Shown here piece by piece: positions 10,551-19,393 of a stretch of 64,000 nt of DNA. How positions within the stretch are numbered: the first letter of the stretch is position 1; each line of letters starts with the position of its first letter. The stretch is from Pseudomonas guariconensis. Lineage in GTDB: Bacteria; Pseudomonadota; Gammaproteobacteria; Pseudomonadales; Pseudomonadaceae. The stretch spans positions 62,001 through 126,000 of the forward strand of contig NZ_JADLJL010000008.1 of NCBI RefSeq assembly GCF_015680235.1. The letters are read 5' to 3'. The notes beneath the pieces were generated by a model. The model did not search any database and was not told the DNA's origin. It was given only the letters and a program-made list of their open reading frames with translations. Made by a program: the position numbers and the translations under genes.

Positions 10551-12503
10551 ATGTTTGCAAGATACTGTGTGGCCGTGATGCTGAGCCTGGGCCTTGCGCT
10601 GGCCTGGGCCGAGGAGCCCGAGGAGATCGATGAGAACGGCACGCCGTTGTACGAAGTGAACTTCGTCGACACCGACCTTGGCGAGTTCATCGACAGCGTG
10701 TCGCGCATCACCGGCACCAGCTTCATCGTCGACCCGCGGGTCAAGGGCAAGGTCACCGTGCGTACCGTCGATCGCCATGATGCCGAGGCCATCTACGACA
10801 TCTTCCTGGCCCAGTTGCGTGCCCAGGGCTTTGCTGCCGTCGACCTGCCCAATGGCAGCGTGAAGATTGTCCCCGACCAGGCCGCGCGCCTGGAACCGGT
10901 GCCGGTGGAGGCCGCGGGCAGGCAGAGCGAAGGCAGTGATGGCGTGGCCACCCGGGTGTTCAATGTGCGCAATGCCGCCAGCGAACAGATGCTCGGTATC
11001 CTCAAGCCGCTGATCGACCCTCGGGTCGGCGTCATCACCCCGTACCCGGCCGCCAACCTGCTGGTGGTGACCGACTGGCGCAGCAACCTCGAGCGCATCG
11101 ACAGCCTGCTGCGCCAGCTTGACCAAGTCAGCGAAGAGCCCCTGCAGATGATGCCCCTGCGCCATGCCAGCGCCGCTGATACCGCCCAGCTGGTAACCCG
11201 CCTGCTGGCTCGCGAGCAGGGTGCCGACGGCGCCCAGGTGGTGGCCGACCCGCGCAGCAATGCATTGTTGGTGCGCGGCAGTGCCGACAGCCGTGAGCGC
11301 GTGCGCGCCCTGCTGGCCCAGCTCGACCGGCCCAGCGACAGCCTGCACAGCAGCAACACCCAGGTGATCTACCTGCGCCACGCCAACGCCAGCGAGGTGG
11401 TCAAGGTTTTGCGCGGCCTCAGCCAGAGCGGCGCAGTACCCGCCGAAGGCGAAGGGCAGGGCAAGGAGACGCCAGTGGCGATGGCCAGCGACTCGGGTAT
11501 TCGCCTGGAATATGAAGAAGGCACCAACGCCGTGGTGATGGTCGGGCCGGACAGCGAGTTGGCCGCCTACCGTAATATCGTCGAGCAGTTGGACATCCGC
11601 CGCGCCCAGGTGGTGGTCGAGGCGATCATCGCCGAGGTCAGCGACAGCCAGGCCCAGGAGTTGGGCGTGCAATGGCTGTTCGCTGACGAGAAGTTCGGTG
11701 CCGGTATCGTCAACTTCGGCAGCAACGGGGTGAACATTGCCAATGTCGCCGGGGCGGCCGCCAGTGGCGACAACGAGAAACTCGGCAAGCTACTCTCAGC
11801 CACCACCGGTGCCACCGTCGGCATCGGCCATATCGGCGGCGGCTTCAACTTCGCCATGCTGATCAATGCGCTTAAGGGCAAGAGCGGCTTCAACCTGTTG
11901 TCGACGCCCACCCTGCTGACCCTGGACAACGCCGAGGCGTCGATCCTGGTCGGCCAGGAGGTGCCCTTCGTCACAGGCTCCGTGACTCAGAACAACGCCA
12001 ACCCCTACCAGACCATCGAGCGCAAGGAAGTGGGGGTCAAGCTGCGCATCAAGCCGCAGGTGAACATCGACAACAGCGTGCGCCTGGACATTGTCCAGGA
12101 GGTCTCGTCGATCGCCGATTCCAGTGCCGCCAGCGACGTCATCACCAACAAGCGCGAGATCAAGACCAAGGTGATGGTGGAGGACAACGGCCTGGTGATC
12201 CTCGGTGGCCTGATCAGCGACGAGCTGAGCACCAGCGACCAGCGTGTCCCGTTGCTGGGCGACATCCCGGGGCTGGGCCGGCTGTTCCGCTCGGACACCA
12301 GCAAGAACACCAAGCAGAACCTGATGGTGTTCATCCGTCCACGCATTCTGCGCGATGGCCAGAGCCTGGCGGGCCTGAGCCAGGAAAAATACCGCAGCCT
12401 GCAGCAGGGCACGCCGCTGCAACTGCCGGAGCTGGCCGAGGGCTCGCAGTTGCTGAAGGCATTCCCCTCCAGCCGTGCCCGCCTGGAAGGCGGGGACTGG
12501 TGA
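10551..12503 (+). CDS. gspD: Type II secretion secretin GspD (XcpQ)
   Basis: GspD forms the outer-membrane secretin ring. The 650-residue protein has a signal peptide (about residues 1-20, ending ALAWA) and an N0 domain starting YEVNFVDTDLGEFIDSVSRI. Repeated N1-N3 modules follow (VFNVRNAASEQMLGIL, MPLRHASAADTAQLVTRLL and VIYLRHANASEVVKVLRGL). The beta-barrel secretin domain has LLSTPTLLTLDNAEASILVG and VPLLGDIPGLGRLFRS. No extended S-domain is obvious at the C-terminus, so pilotin dependence is uncertain. The ATG follows the gspC stop by three bases with AAGGA upstream. Confidence 0.97.
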   Translation: MFARYCVAVMLSLGLALAWAEEPEEIDENGTPLYEVNFVDTDLGEFIDSVSRITGTSFIVDPRVKGKVTVRTVDRHDAEAIYDIFLAQLRAQGFAAVDLPNGSVKIVPDQAARLEPVPVEAAGRQSEGSDGVATRVFNVRNAASEQMLGILKPLIDPRVGVITPYPAANLLVVTDWRSNLERIDSLLRQLDQVSEEPLQMMPLRHASAADTAQLVTRLLAREQGADGAQVVADPRSNALLVRGSADSRERVRALLAQLDRPSDSLHSSNTQVIYLRHANASEVVKVLRGLSQSGAVPAEGEGQGKETPVAMASDSGIRLEYEEGTNAVVMVGPDSELAAYRNIVEQLDIRRAQVVVEAIIAEVSDSQAQELGVQWLFADEKFGAGIVNFGSNGVNIANVAGAAASGDNEKLGKLLSATTGATVGIGHIGGGFNFAMLINALKGKSGFNLLSTPTLLTLDNAEASILVGQEVPFVTGSVTQNNANPYQTIERKEVGVKLRIKPQVNIDNSVRLDIVQEVSSIADSSAASDVITNKREIKTKVMVEDNGLVILGGLISDELSTSDQRVPLLGDIPGLGRLFRSDTSKNTKQNLMVFIRPRILRDGQSLAGLSQEKYRSLQQGTPLQLPELAEGSQLLKAFPSSRARLEGGDW

Positions 12504-13951
12504 TGCTGCCGTATCGCCTGGCCCGCCAGGCCGGCCTGGCCATGGCGCCCAGCGCCGAGGGCTGGCAGCTGTGGCTGCGCGAGGATGCCGACAGCGACCA
12601 ACTGCAGGAGCTGCTGCGCGTGCATGGCCGGCCGGAGACCTGCCAATGCCTGGACCGGGCTGCCTTCGACGAGCGCCTTGGCCTGTTGTACCAAGCGGGC
12701 GAATCGGCCACCGAGGCGTTGATCGAAGGGATCGGTGAACAGGTCGACCTGGCCGGGCTGATGAGCGAGATGCCACGCATCGAGGATTTGCTCGAAAGCG
12801 ATGACGAAGCGCCGGTGATTCGTCTGATCAACGGCCTGTTCGGCCAGGCCTTGCGCCAGCGCGCCTCGGATATCCATATCGAGACTTTCGAGCAGACCCT
12901 GGTGGTGCGCCTGCGCATCGATGGCCACCTGCGCGAGGTGCTGCGTCCGCCACGGGCGCTGTCGGCCATGCTGGTATCGCGGATCAAGGTCATGGCACGT
13001 CTGGACATCGCCGAGAAGCGCCAGCCCCAGGATGGGCGCATCACCCTGCGCGCCGCCGGGCGCGAGGTGGACGTACGGGTCTCGACGTTGCCGGGCATCC
13101 ATGGCGAGCGGGTGGTGATGCGTGTGCTGGACAAGCAGACCAGCCTGCTGGCACTGGACAACCTGGGCATGACCGAGGCCGTGCTGCACGGCTTGCGCAG
13201 TTGCCTGGCCCGCCCCAATGGCATCGTGCTCTCCACCGGCCCTACCGGCTCGGGCAAGACCACCACGCTCTACGCCTGCCTGAACAGCCTCAACGACGGC
13301 AGCCGCAACATCCTCACCGTCGAAGACCCAGTGGAATACGCCATCGCCGGCATCGGCCAGACGGCCATCAACCCACGTGCGGGGTTGACCTTCGCCAGCG
13401 GCCTGCGCGCCATCCTGCGCCAGGACCCGGACGTGATCATGCTCGGCGAGATTCGCGACCGGGAAACCGCACAGATTGCCGTGCAGGCCAGCCTCACCGG
13501 GCACCTGGTGCTCTCGACCCTGCACACCAACAGCGCCGTGGGCGCGGTGACGCGCCTGCGCGACATGGGCGTCGAGCCGTTCCTCATCGCCTCCAGCCTG
13601 CGCGGGGTGCTGGCCCAGCGCCTGGTGCGGCGGCTGTGCGCGTGTGCCGTGGCGCACCCGCTGCAGGCGGCCGAGCGGCGCTTGTGGCCGGAGCTTGCGA
13701 ACTTGGCCGAGACCTATCACCCGGTCGGTTGCGAGCACTGCCAGGGCACTGGCTATGTGGGGCGTCTGGGCCTGTATGAGTTCATCGAGCTGGACGCGGG
13801 CTTGGTGGCGCTGCTGTATGACGGTGCCAGCGAGGTGACCATGCAGGGCTACCTCGCCGACCGGCGACAGAGCCTGGTGGGCATGGCCAGCGACTGCCTG
13901 GCCCGCGGCCAGACCAGCCTGGCCGAGGTGTTGCGCGTGGTGCAGGGCTGA
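12500..13951 (+). CDS. gspE: Type II secretion ATPase GspE (XcpR)
   Basis: GspE is the cytoplasmic hexameric ATPase that powers pseudopilus assembly. The 483-residue protein has GPTGSGKT (Walker A, residues about 247-254), VEDPVEY (Asp box), VIMLGEIRDRETA (Walker B) and STLHTN (His box). The usual tetracysteine zinc module is present but the first pair is altered: Cys380-Ala-Cys382 rather than CxxC, while the second pair is normal (Cys411-Glu-His-Cys414). The start is GTG 12500 or ATG 12503, overlapping the gspD stop. Confidence 0.97.
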   Translation: MMLPYRLARQAGLAMAPSAEGWQLWLREDADSDQLQELLRVHGRPETCQCLDRAAFDERLGLLYQAGESATEALIEGIGEQVDLAGLMSEMPRIEDLLESDDEAPVIRLINGLFGQALRQRASDIHIETFEQTLVVRLRIDGHLREVLRPPRALSAMLVSRIKVMARLDIAEKRQPQDGRITLRAAGREVDVRVSTLPGIHGERVVMRVLDKQTSLLALDNLGMTEAVLHGLRSCLARPNGIVLSTGPTGSGKTTTLYACLNSLNDGSRNILTVEDPVEYAIAGIGQTAINPRAGLTFASGLRAILRQDPDVIMLGEIRDRETAQIAVQASLTGHLVLSTLHTNSAVGAVTRLRDMGVEPFLIASSLRGVLAQRLVRRLCACAVAHPLQAAERRLWPELANLAETYHPVGCEHCQGTGYVGRLGLYEFIELDAGLVALLYDGASEVTMQGYLADRRQSLVGMASDCLARGQTSLAEVLRVVQG

Positions 13952-13953
13952 GC

Positions 13954-15156
13954 ATGCCGACTTACCGATACCAGGCGGTCGACATGGCCGGGCGGACCCA
14001 CAAGGCCAGCGTGCAGGCCGACACCGAGCGCCACGCCCGGCAACTGTTGCGCGAGCAGGGCCTGTTCGCCCGCCAGTTGCAACGCCAGGACCCAGGTGAG
14101 GCCCAGCCCCGCCGCCAACGCCTGAGCCGCTCGCAACTGTGCGAGCTGACCCGTCAGCTGGCCACCTTGACCGGTGCCGGTATTCCCCTGGTCGATGCCC
14201 TGGCGACTCTGGAGCGGCAACTGCGCCAGCCTGCGTTGCACGCGGTGCTGGTCGCTGTGCGCGGCTCGTTGGCCGAGGGCCTGGGGCTGGCGCGCAGCCT
14301 GGCCCGCCAGGGTGCTCCCTTTACCGGCCTGTACTGCGCCCTGGTCGAAGCCGGTGAGCGCTCCGGGCGCCTGGCCCAGGTGCTGGCGCGCCTGGCCGAT
14401 CACCTGGAGCAGGTACAGCGCCAACAGCACAAGGCCCGCACGGCGCTGATCTATCCCAGCGTACTGATGGGTGTGTCGCTGGCGGTGGTGATTGGCCTGA
14501 TGACGTTCGTGGTCCCCAAGCTCACCGAGCAGTTCGCCCATTCCGGGCAGAGCCTGCCCCTGGTCACCTCGCTGCTGATCGGCCTCAGCCAGGGGCTGGT
14601 CACGGCAGGCCCGTGGTTGTTGGGCTTGGCGATCCTGTCGACGTTGCTGTGCAGTTGGCTGCTGCGCAAAGCCCACTGGCGTTTGCGTCGCGACGACCTG
14701 CTGCTGCGCCTGCCGCGTATCGGCGCGCTGCTGCAGGTACTGGAAAGCGCACGTCTGGCGCGCAGCCTGGCGATCCTCTGCGGCAGCGGCGTGGCCTTGC
14801 TCGAAGCCTTGCAGGTGGCCACCGAGACGGTCGGCAACCGGCGCATCCGCCAGGCCATGGAACAGGTGCGCACCCAGGTCGAAGGCGGCACCAGCCTGCA
14901 TCGGGCCCTGGATGCCAGCGGCCAGTTCCCGCCCCTGTTGGTGAACATGGTCGGCAGCGGCGAGGCCAGCGGCACCCTGGCCGACATGCTCGAGCGCGTG
15001 GCCGATGACCAGGAGCGCGGCTTCGCCCGCCAGGTGGACACGGCCATGGCGCTCTTCGAACCCCTGATGATCCTGGTGATGGGCGGCGTGGTGCTGTTCA
15101 TCGTGCTGGCGGTGCTGTTGCCGATCATGCAGCTCAACCAGGGCCTGCAACTATGA
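13954..15156 (+). CDS. gspF: Type II secretion platform protein GspF (XcpS)
   Basis: GspF is the polytopic inner-membrane core of the assembly platform. The 400-residue product starts MPTYRYQAVDMAGRTHKASVQAD, the conserved GspF/PilC N-terminus. It has two T2SF domains (residues about 60-185 and 260-385). Membrane segments appear near residues 165-190, 210-230 and 370-395, and the conserved SGVALLEAL and MVGSGEASGTLADML are present. It starts two bases after the gspE stop. Confidence 0.97.
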   Translation: MPTYRYQAVDMAGRTHKASVQADTERHARQLLREQGLFARQLQRQDPGEAQPRRQRLSRSQLCELTRQLATLTGAGIPLVDALATLERQLRQPALHAVLVAVRGSLAEGLGLARSLARQGAPFTGLYCALVEAGERSGRLAQVLARLADHLEQVQRQQHKARTALIYPSVLMGVSLAVVIGLMTFVVPKLTEQFAHSGQSLPLVTSLLIGLSQGLVTAGPWLLGLAILSTLLCSWLLRKAHWRLRRDDLLLRLPRIGALLQVLESARLARSLAILCGSGVALLEALQVATETVGNRRIRQAMEQVRTQVEGGTSLHRALDASGQFPPLLVNMVGSGEASGTLADMLERVADDQERGFARQVDTAMALFEPLMILVMGGVVLFIVLAVLLPIMQLNQGLQL

Positions 15157-15185
15157 AAACCTGCAATGTGAAAAGGAGCAGCGAC

Positions 15186-15620
15186 ATGCAGTATCGACGC
15201 CCCCGCCAGCGTGGCTTCACCCTCATGGAAATCATGGTGGTCATCTTCATCATCGGCCTGCTCATCGCCGTGGTCGCCCCCAGCGTGCTGGGTAACCAGG
15301 ACAAGGCCATGCGGCAGAAGGTCATGGCCGACTTGGCGACTCTGGAGCAGGCCCTGGACATGTACCGCCTGGACAACCTGCGCTTCCCCAGCAGCGAACA
15401 GGGCCTGGCGGCGCTGGTGAAAAAACCGTCCCAGGAGCCGTTGCCCCGCGCTTGGCGCAGCGACGGTTATATCCGCCGCCTGCCGGAAGACCCTTGGGGT
15501 ACGCCCTACCAGTATCGCCTGCCCGGTGAACACGGCCGGGTCGATGTCTATTCCCTGGGCGCCGATGGCGTGCCGGGCGGCGAGGGCCTGGATGCCGACC
15601 TGGGCAACTGGGAACTCTGA
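15186..15620 (+). CDS. gspG: Type II secretion major pseudopilin GspG (XcpT)
   Basis: GspG is the main pseudopilus subunit. I place the start at ATG 15186, with AAAGGAG upstream, giving 144 residues. The open frame extends back to 15153 inside the gspF stop. The prepilin leader is MQYRRPRQRG, then FTLMEIMVVIFIIGLLIAVV with Glu at +5 of the mature protein. The C-terminal half has the GspG signatures WGTPYQYRLPGEHG and DVYSLGADGVPGGEG, which include calcium-binding positions. Processing would need a prepilin peptidase (GspO/PilD), which is not encoded here. Confidence 0.97.
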   Translation: MQYRRPRQRGFTLMEIMVVIFIIGLLIAVVAPSVLGNQDKAMRQKVMADLATLEQALDMYRLDNLRFPSSEQGLAALVKKPSQEPLPRAWRSDGYIRRLPEDPWGTPYQYRLPGEHGRVDVYSLGADGVPGGEGLDADLGNWEL

Positions 15621-15623
15621 CCT

Positions 15624-16061
15624 GTGACCGGCCAACGCGGCTTCAGCCTGCTCGAGTTGCTGGTGGTGTTGGCCATCGCCGGGCTGATGACCGGGCTCGG
15701 CGTGGCCTGGCTCGACAGCGGCAAGGCCGGTGCCGACCAAGCGTTGGCGCGTCTGGCCGCGGAAATCCGCAGCCAGTCCGCCCTGGCTCGGCACGCGGGC
15801 CAGTTACGCGGCCTGCGTTGGAACGGCCAGCGCCCGGAGTTCGTTCGGCGGGAGCCGACAGGCTGGGTGGCCGAGCCAACCCGCCTGGGCGACTGGCCCA
15901 CCGCGCTGCGCCCGGACTGGCCCGCGAGCCAGGCGCCGCAGCTGGTGTTCACCCCGGAGGGGTGGGCCCGGCCGGGCAGCCTGACCTGGCGCTGGGCCGA
16001 AGGCCGCGAGCGTTGGGAGTGGGGGCGTGATGGCCGGCTGCGCAGGGGCCAGGGCTCATGA
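15624..16061 (+). CDS. gspH: Type II secretion minor pseudopilin GspH (XcpU)
   Basis: This 145-residue pseudopilin begins at GTG 15624, three bases after the gspG stop. The leader is VTGQRG, then FSLLELLVVLAIAGLMTGLG, with the +5 Glu. The remainder fits GspH: LARLAAEIRSQSALARHAGQ and the C-terminal beta-rich part ending in WEWGRDGRLRRGQGS. It overlaps gspI by four bases. Confidence 0.92.
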   Translation: MTGQRGFSLLELLVVLAIAGLMTGLGVAWLDSGKAGADQALARLAAEIRSQSALARHAGQLRGLRWNGQRPEFVRREPTGWVAEPTRLGDWPTALRPDWPASQAPQLVFTPEGWARPGSLTWRWAEGRERWEWGRDGRLRRGQGS

Positions 16062-16426
16062 AAGTACACCAGCGCGGGTTCACCTTGCTCGAAGTGTGTG
16101 TCGCCCTGGCGATCGCCGCGGTGCTGGCGGTGATCACCAGCCAGGTATTGCGTCAGCGCCTGGCCGTGCAGGAAGGCGTGCAACAGCACCGCCTCGGCCT
16201 GCTCTGCGCGCGCGAGCTGCAGGCGCGTTTTACCGTGGAGCGCTACTGGCCACCGTCCAACCAGAACAGCGGCGTGCTGCACCAGGGCGGGCAGGCCTGT
16301 CACTGGCAGTTGCAACTGCGTGGTACAGGCGTGCGCGACTTGCGTCGTGGCGAGTTGCGCCTGTTCGCCGACGTCGACCAACGCCTGCCGCTGGGGCAGT
16401 ACAGTCTTTTCCTGGAGCGCCCGTGA
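16058..16426 (+). CDS. gspI: Type II secretion minor pseudopilin GspI (XcpV)
   Basis: GspI nucleates the pseudopilus tip with GspJ and GspK. The 122-residue product has leader MKVHQRG followed by FTLLEVCVALAIAAVLAVIT, the classical GspI N-terminus, and a small periplasmic domain. Its ATG overlaps the gspH stop (ATGA), and its stop overlaps the GTG of gspJ. Confidence 0.92.
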   Translation: MKVHQRGFTLLEVCVALAIAAVLAVITSQVLRQRLAVQEGVQQHRLGLLCARELQARFTVERYWPPSNQNSGVLHQGGQACHWQLQLRGTGVRDLRRGELRLFADVDQRLPLGQYSLFLERP

Positions 16427-17013
16427 AAGCTCGCCAGGTGGGCATGACCCTGATCGAACTGATGGTGGCGCTGGCCTTGACCGCCGTACTCGGCGTCATG
16501 CTCGCGGCGCTGGTGAATGGCTGGCTCAAGGTGCGCGAACGCCTCGGCACCTCTGTCGAAGCAGACCGCGTCCTGGAGTTCTGCCTGGCCCTGGAGCGGC
16601 GCTTCGACAGCCCAGTGCTGCGCCGGGTGTATGAACAACGCCTGCCCCTGGCAACGCGCTGGCTCGATTGGCAGCCGCAGCGCAACACGTTGCTCTGGGT
16701 GGCTGCAACCGGCTGGCCGCAGGCCGAGGGCGGGTCGCGCCTGCAGCGCCAGCGGCTGCGCTTCGATGCCCAGGGCCAGCGCTTGCTGCTGGAAAGCTCG
16801 GCAGACCTGTACGCCGTGGGCGAGCCGCAATGGGTGCTGCGTGAACAACTGCAGCGGGTGAACGCCATGCACATTCTCTATTACCAGGAGGGCCGTTGGC
16901 TGGCCTGGCCGTCCGATCAACCGGTGCACCCTGGCCGTGGCGTGCGCCTGCATCTGCAGCGTGATGGAGCACCGTATGCCTGCACCTTCGTATTGCCCTG
17001 GGGGCGTTCATGA
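16423..17013 (+). CDS. gspJ: Type II secretion minor pseudopilin GspJ (XcpW)
   Basis: This 196-residue pseudopilin starts at GTG 16423 overlapping the gspI stop. The leader is VKARQVG, then MTLIELMVALALTAVLGVML with +5 Glu. A longer open frame begins at 16027 but runs through gspH/gspI, and the prepilin leader fixes the real start. The periplasmic part is beta-rich, as expected for GspJ. The end overlaps gspL by four bases. Confidence 0.9.
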   Translation: MKARQVGMTLIELMVALALTAVLGVMLAALVNGWLKVRERLGTSVEADRVLEFCLALERRFDSPVLRRVYEQRLPLATRWLDWQPQRNTLLWVAATGWPQAEGGSRLQRQRLRFDAQGQRLLLESSADLYAVGEPQWVLREQLQRVNAMHILYYQEGRWLAWPSDQPVHPGRGVRLHLQRDGAPYACTFVLPWGRS

Positions 17014-18116
17014 AGCTTGAGTGGCGACGAGCCGCGCCGGCCCGACCCTGGCTTCTGCTGCGCCCCGGCCAGGGCGACGCCCCTTGGGAGTGGTTGCGGG
17101 TGGGCGGCGACGCGCTGCTGCGCCAGGGCCAGGGCGAGCCCCCGGCCGAGGCGCACACCCGGGTGGCCCTCGTGCTGCCGGGGGAGGCGTGCAGTCATTT
17201 CCAGGTGCCTGCCCCTGTTGGGCTCAAGCGCGAGGAGTGGCCGCTGCTGCTGGAAGACCAGTTGCTGCAGGAGAGCGAAGCGTTGGCTTGCGCCAGCCTT
17301 GCCCGGCAGGCGGGGCAGGTACGTCTGGTGGCCGTGGCGCGCCGGCAGCTCGAGGCTTGGCACGCTCAATGTGCAGCCTGGGGATTGCAGGTCGAGCGTT
17401 GTTGGGCGGAGTTCCAACTGTTGCCGGCGCCACCGACGGGCACTGCCTGGCAATGGTGCAAGCCGACGGACGTCAGTCTGCTCAGGGGCCTGGCCGAGGA
17501 TGGCCGGGAGCATTGGTTGGCTTGGCCGCACGTCTTGGGCGAGGCCCCGCGTTCGCCTTGGGCTGGCCTGCAGGTGCACGCCATGGAGGGCCCCTGGCCG
17601 ACGCAAGTTGCCGACCTCGACGTGCTGCCCGGGCTGTTCGCCCAACGGCGTACGTCAAACTGGAGCAAGCCCCAATTGCCACGCCTGCACCTACGCCTGA
17701 TGGCAGCCTGCCTGCTGTTGTGCTCGCTGTGGGCTGGGCTATGGGGGCATCAGCAATGGCGCCAGGCGCAGCTTTGGCAGGCGCAAGTGCAAGCCGTCGT
17801 GGGCCGCCAGGCTTCGCCACGCCAGGCCGCCCAGGCGCTCAAGCGCCTGCAGGGGGCCGACACGGAACGGCAGTTGCGCCTGCGCCAGCTCGAGGATCTG
17901 CAAACCCGCCTGCAGGCTTGGCTGCGCGAGCAACCCCGCTGGCACCTTCAGGCTGTGCGCTTCGATGGCCGGCGCTGGCACCTGCGGCTGGACGGCGACG
18001 GCGCCGCGCCACCCTGGGACGCGATGGCCGCGGCCGCAGGTGCGCGCGTCGAGGTGCAGGGCGATGGGCAGGCGGGGCAATGGCAAGTGGTATTCGACCT
18101 AGGGGGCGCAACATGA
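17010..18116 (+). CDS. gspL: Type II secretion protein GspL (XcpY)
   Basis: GspL is a bitopic protein that anchors the GspE ATPase to the membrane and pairs with GspM. The 368-residue product has an actin-like cytoplasmic domain (residues 1-225), one transmembrane helix near residues 229-247 (LMAACLLLCSLWAGLW) and a periplasmic ferredoxin-like domain. The sequence is very diverged in detail and rich in Trp and Gln, but position, topology and length match. ATG 17010 overlaps the gspJ stop. Confidence 0.88.
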   Translation: MKLEWRRAAPARPWLLLRPGQGDAPWEWLRVGGDALLRQGQGEPPAEAHTRVALVLPGEACSHFQVPAPVGLKREEWPLLLEDQLLQESEALACASLARQAGQVRLVAVARRQLEAWHAQCAAWGLQVERCWAEFQLLPAPPTGTAWQWCKPTDVSLLRGLAEDGREHWLAWPHVLGEAPRSPWAGLQVHAMEGPWPTQVADLDVLPGLFAQRRTSNWSKPQLPRLHLRLMAACLLLCSLWAGLWGHQQWRQAQLWQAQVQAVVGRQASPRQAAQALKRLQGADTERQLRLRQLEDLQTRLQAWLREQPRWHLQAVRFDGRRWHLRLDGDGAAPPWDAMAAAAGARVEVQGDGQAGQWQVVFDLGGAT

Positions 18117-18499
18117 ACCTGGATGGCGTGCAACGCTACCGCATGGTCCTGGCCTGGAGCCTGATTGCATCGTTGCTGGCCTTCCTGGCCGTGCGCGAAG
18201 GCTTGGTCCTGTGGCGCGAGACGAGCCAGTGGCAAGCCTTGGCTGTCACGGCAGCAGAGCTGCGCAACGGACCGACGCTGAGCCTGGAGCGCCTGCGTCA
18301 GTCGGCTCAGGCACGGGGGATCGACCTTCAGGATGTGCAAGCCGACGACGAGGCCTGGCGGCTGCATGGCCTGGTCGCTGACGAGCAGGTGCTGCAAGGG
18401 TGGCTGCAGGCCGTGCAGATCGATGGCGCCCAGCCCTTGCAATGGGGCCTGGAGCGGGAGCCCAAGGGCCTGCGCTTCGAACTGTGGTTGCGGCCATGA
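18113..18499 (+). CDS. gspM: Type II secretion protein GspM (XcpZ)
   Basis: GspM is the small partner of GspL. The 128-residue protein has a short cytoplasmic N-terminus, a membrane helix (MVLAWSLIASLLAFLAVREGLVL, about residues 10-32) and a compact periplasmic domain ending WGLEREPKGLRFELWLRP. It was assigned by position, size and topology. ATG 18113 overlaps the gspL stop. Confidence 0.85.
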   Translation: MNLDGVQRYRMVLAWSLIASLLAFLAVREGLVLWRETSQWQALAVTAAELRNGPTLSLERLRQSAQARGIDLQDVQADDEAWRLHGLVADEQVLQGWLQAVQIDGAQPLQWGLEREPKGLRFELWLRP

Positions 18500-19155
18500 C
18501 ACGGCGTGGCTGGGTATGGCTGGTGGGGGTGTTTTGCCTGACAGTGCTGGTCGAGTTACCTGCCGGTTGGGTCCTGCGAGGCCTGGCCCTGCCGGTGGCC
18601 GGTGTGTCTGGCAGCCTGTGGCGGGGTGAGGCCCGGCAGCTGGGCGAGGTCGGCCCGGTGCGCTGGCATTGGCGGCCCTGGCATCGCGAGATCGAGGCAG
18701 GCCTGGCGTTCCAGGGGCAAGGCTGGCGCGTTCGCCTGGCCGGTTGGCCATGGCAATGGCAGGCCGAGCTTGAGGCGCTGGGCCCGCAGGCCAGTGTTGC
18801 GTCGGCTTATCGTTTGGCGGGGCAATGGCAAGGCCTGGTACGCCTGCAGGGTAATGGCTCGCGATGCCACCAAGCCCAGGGGCGCCTTGCGGTTGAGGAC
18901 CTGGCCCTGGCTGCGCCTTGGTCGCTGGGGCTGGGGCAGGGTAGTTTGGAAGTGGAGTGTGATCAGGGTTGGCGGGTGCTTGGGCGCTTGGCGCTGGCTG
19001 GGCAGCACAGCGCTGAACTGAAGGCAGACCTGCTGGGGCGCCAGGCCCAGGTCGATCTGCACGTGCAGCAGGGCGCTGCCGTGACGCCGCTGCTGCGCGG
19101 TGCCCGCTGGCTGGGGCCTGAGGCGACTCGGGTGCAGCGGTTGGTCAAGTGGTAA
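18496..19155 (+). CDS. gspN: Type II secretion protein GspN
   Basis: GspN is an optional inner-membrane-anchored periplasmic component of some type II systems. The 219-residue product has an N-terminal hydrophobic anchor (WLVGVFCLTVLVELPAGWVL) followed by the GspN-type LPVAGVSGSLWRGEARQL and a beta-rich domain. It ends the operon; no gspO follows. It overlaps gspM by four bases. Having gspN while gspK sits elsewhere marks this as a distinct gsp arrangement. Confidence 0.85.
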   Translation: MTRRGWVWLVGVFCLTVLVELPAGWVLRGLALPVAGVSGSLWRGEARQLGEVGPVRWHWRPWHREIEAGLAFQGQGWRVRLAGWPWQWQAELEALGPQASVASAYRLAGQWQGLVRLQGNGSRCHQAQGRLAVEDLALAAPWSLGLGQGSLEVECDQGWRVLGRLALAGQHSAELKADLLGRQAQVDLHVQQGAAVTPLLRGARWLGPEATRVQRLVKW

Positions 19156-19201
19156 TTGGGACGCCGCGCGCGGCGGTGTCTTTGAAAACAGCGCAGGGCA
19201 G

Positions 19202-19316
19202 GTGGGAGTCGGCTTGCCGGCGATGGGGCAATCGCGGGACAAGCCCGCTCTCATAGAACAACGCATAACTATTTGAGTTTGCAGGTCCTTTGTGGGAGCG
19301 GGCTTGTCCCGCGATC
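19202..19316. repeat. REP cluster between gspN and tpsA
   Basis: The 238-base gap between these convergent genes holds a REP of the GTCGGCTTGCCGGCGAT type (19202-19224), then a standard REP (19231-19255) and an inverted standard REP (19291-19315). The last runs straight into the tail of tpsA. Confidence 0.8.
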
Positions 19317-19393
19317 AAGGGCGAAGCCCTTGCCAGGCGACGATGATATCGGGCCCGACCCAGTCCCAGGCGGCGCCCATCTCGAACACGCCC

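Noticed and set aside
10077..11672. 531-residue open frame on the minus strand
   Set aside because: Antisense of gspC and gspD; no domain, and overlaps several well-supported genes.
12005..13738. 577-residue open frame on the minus strand
   Set aside because: Antisense of gspD/gspE; the sense strand has Walker and secretin motifs.
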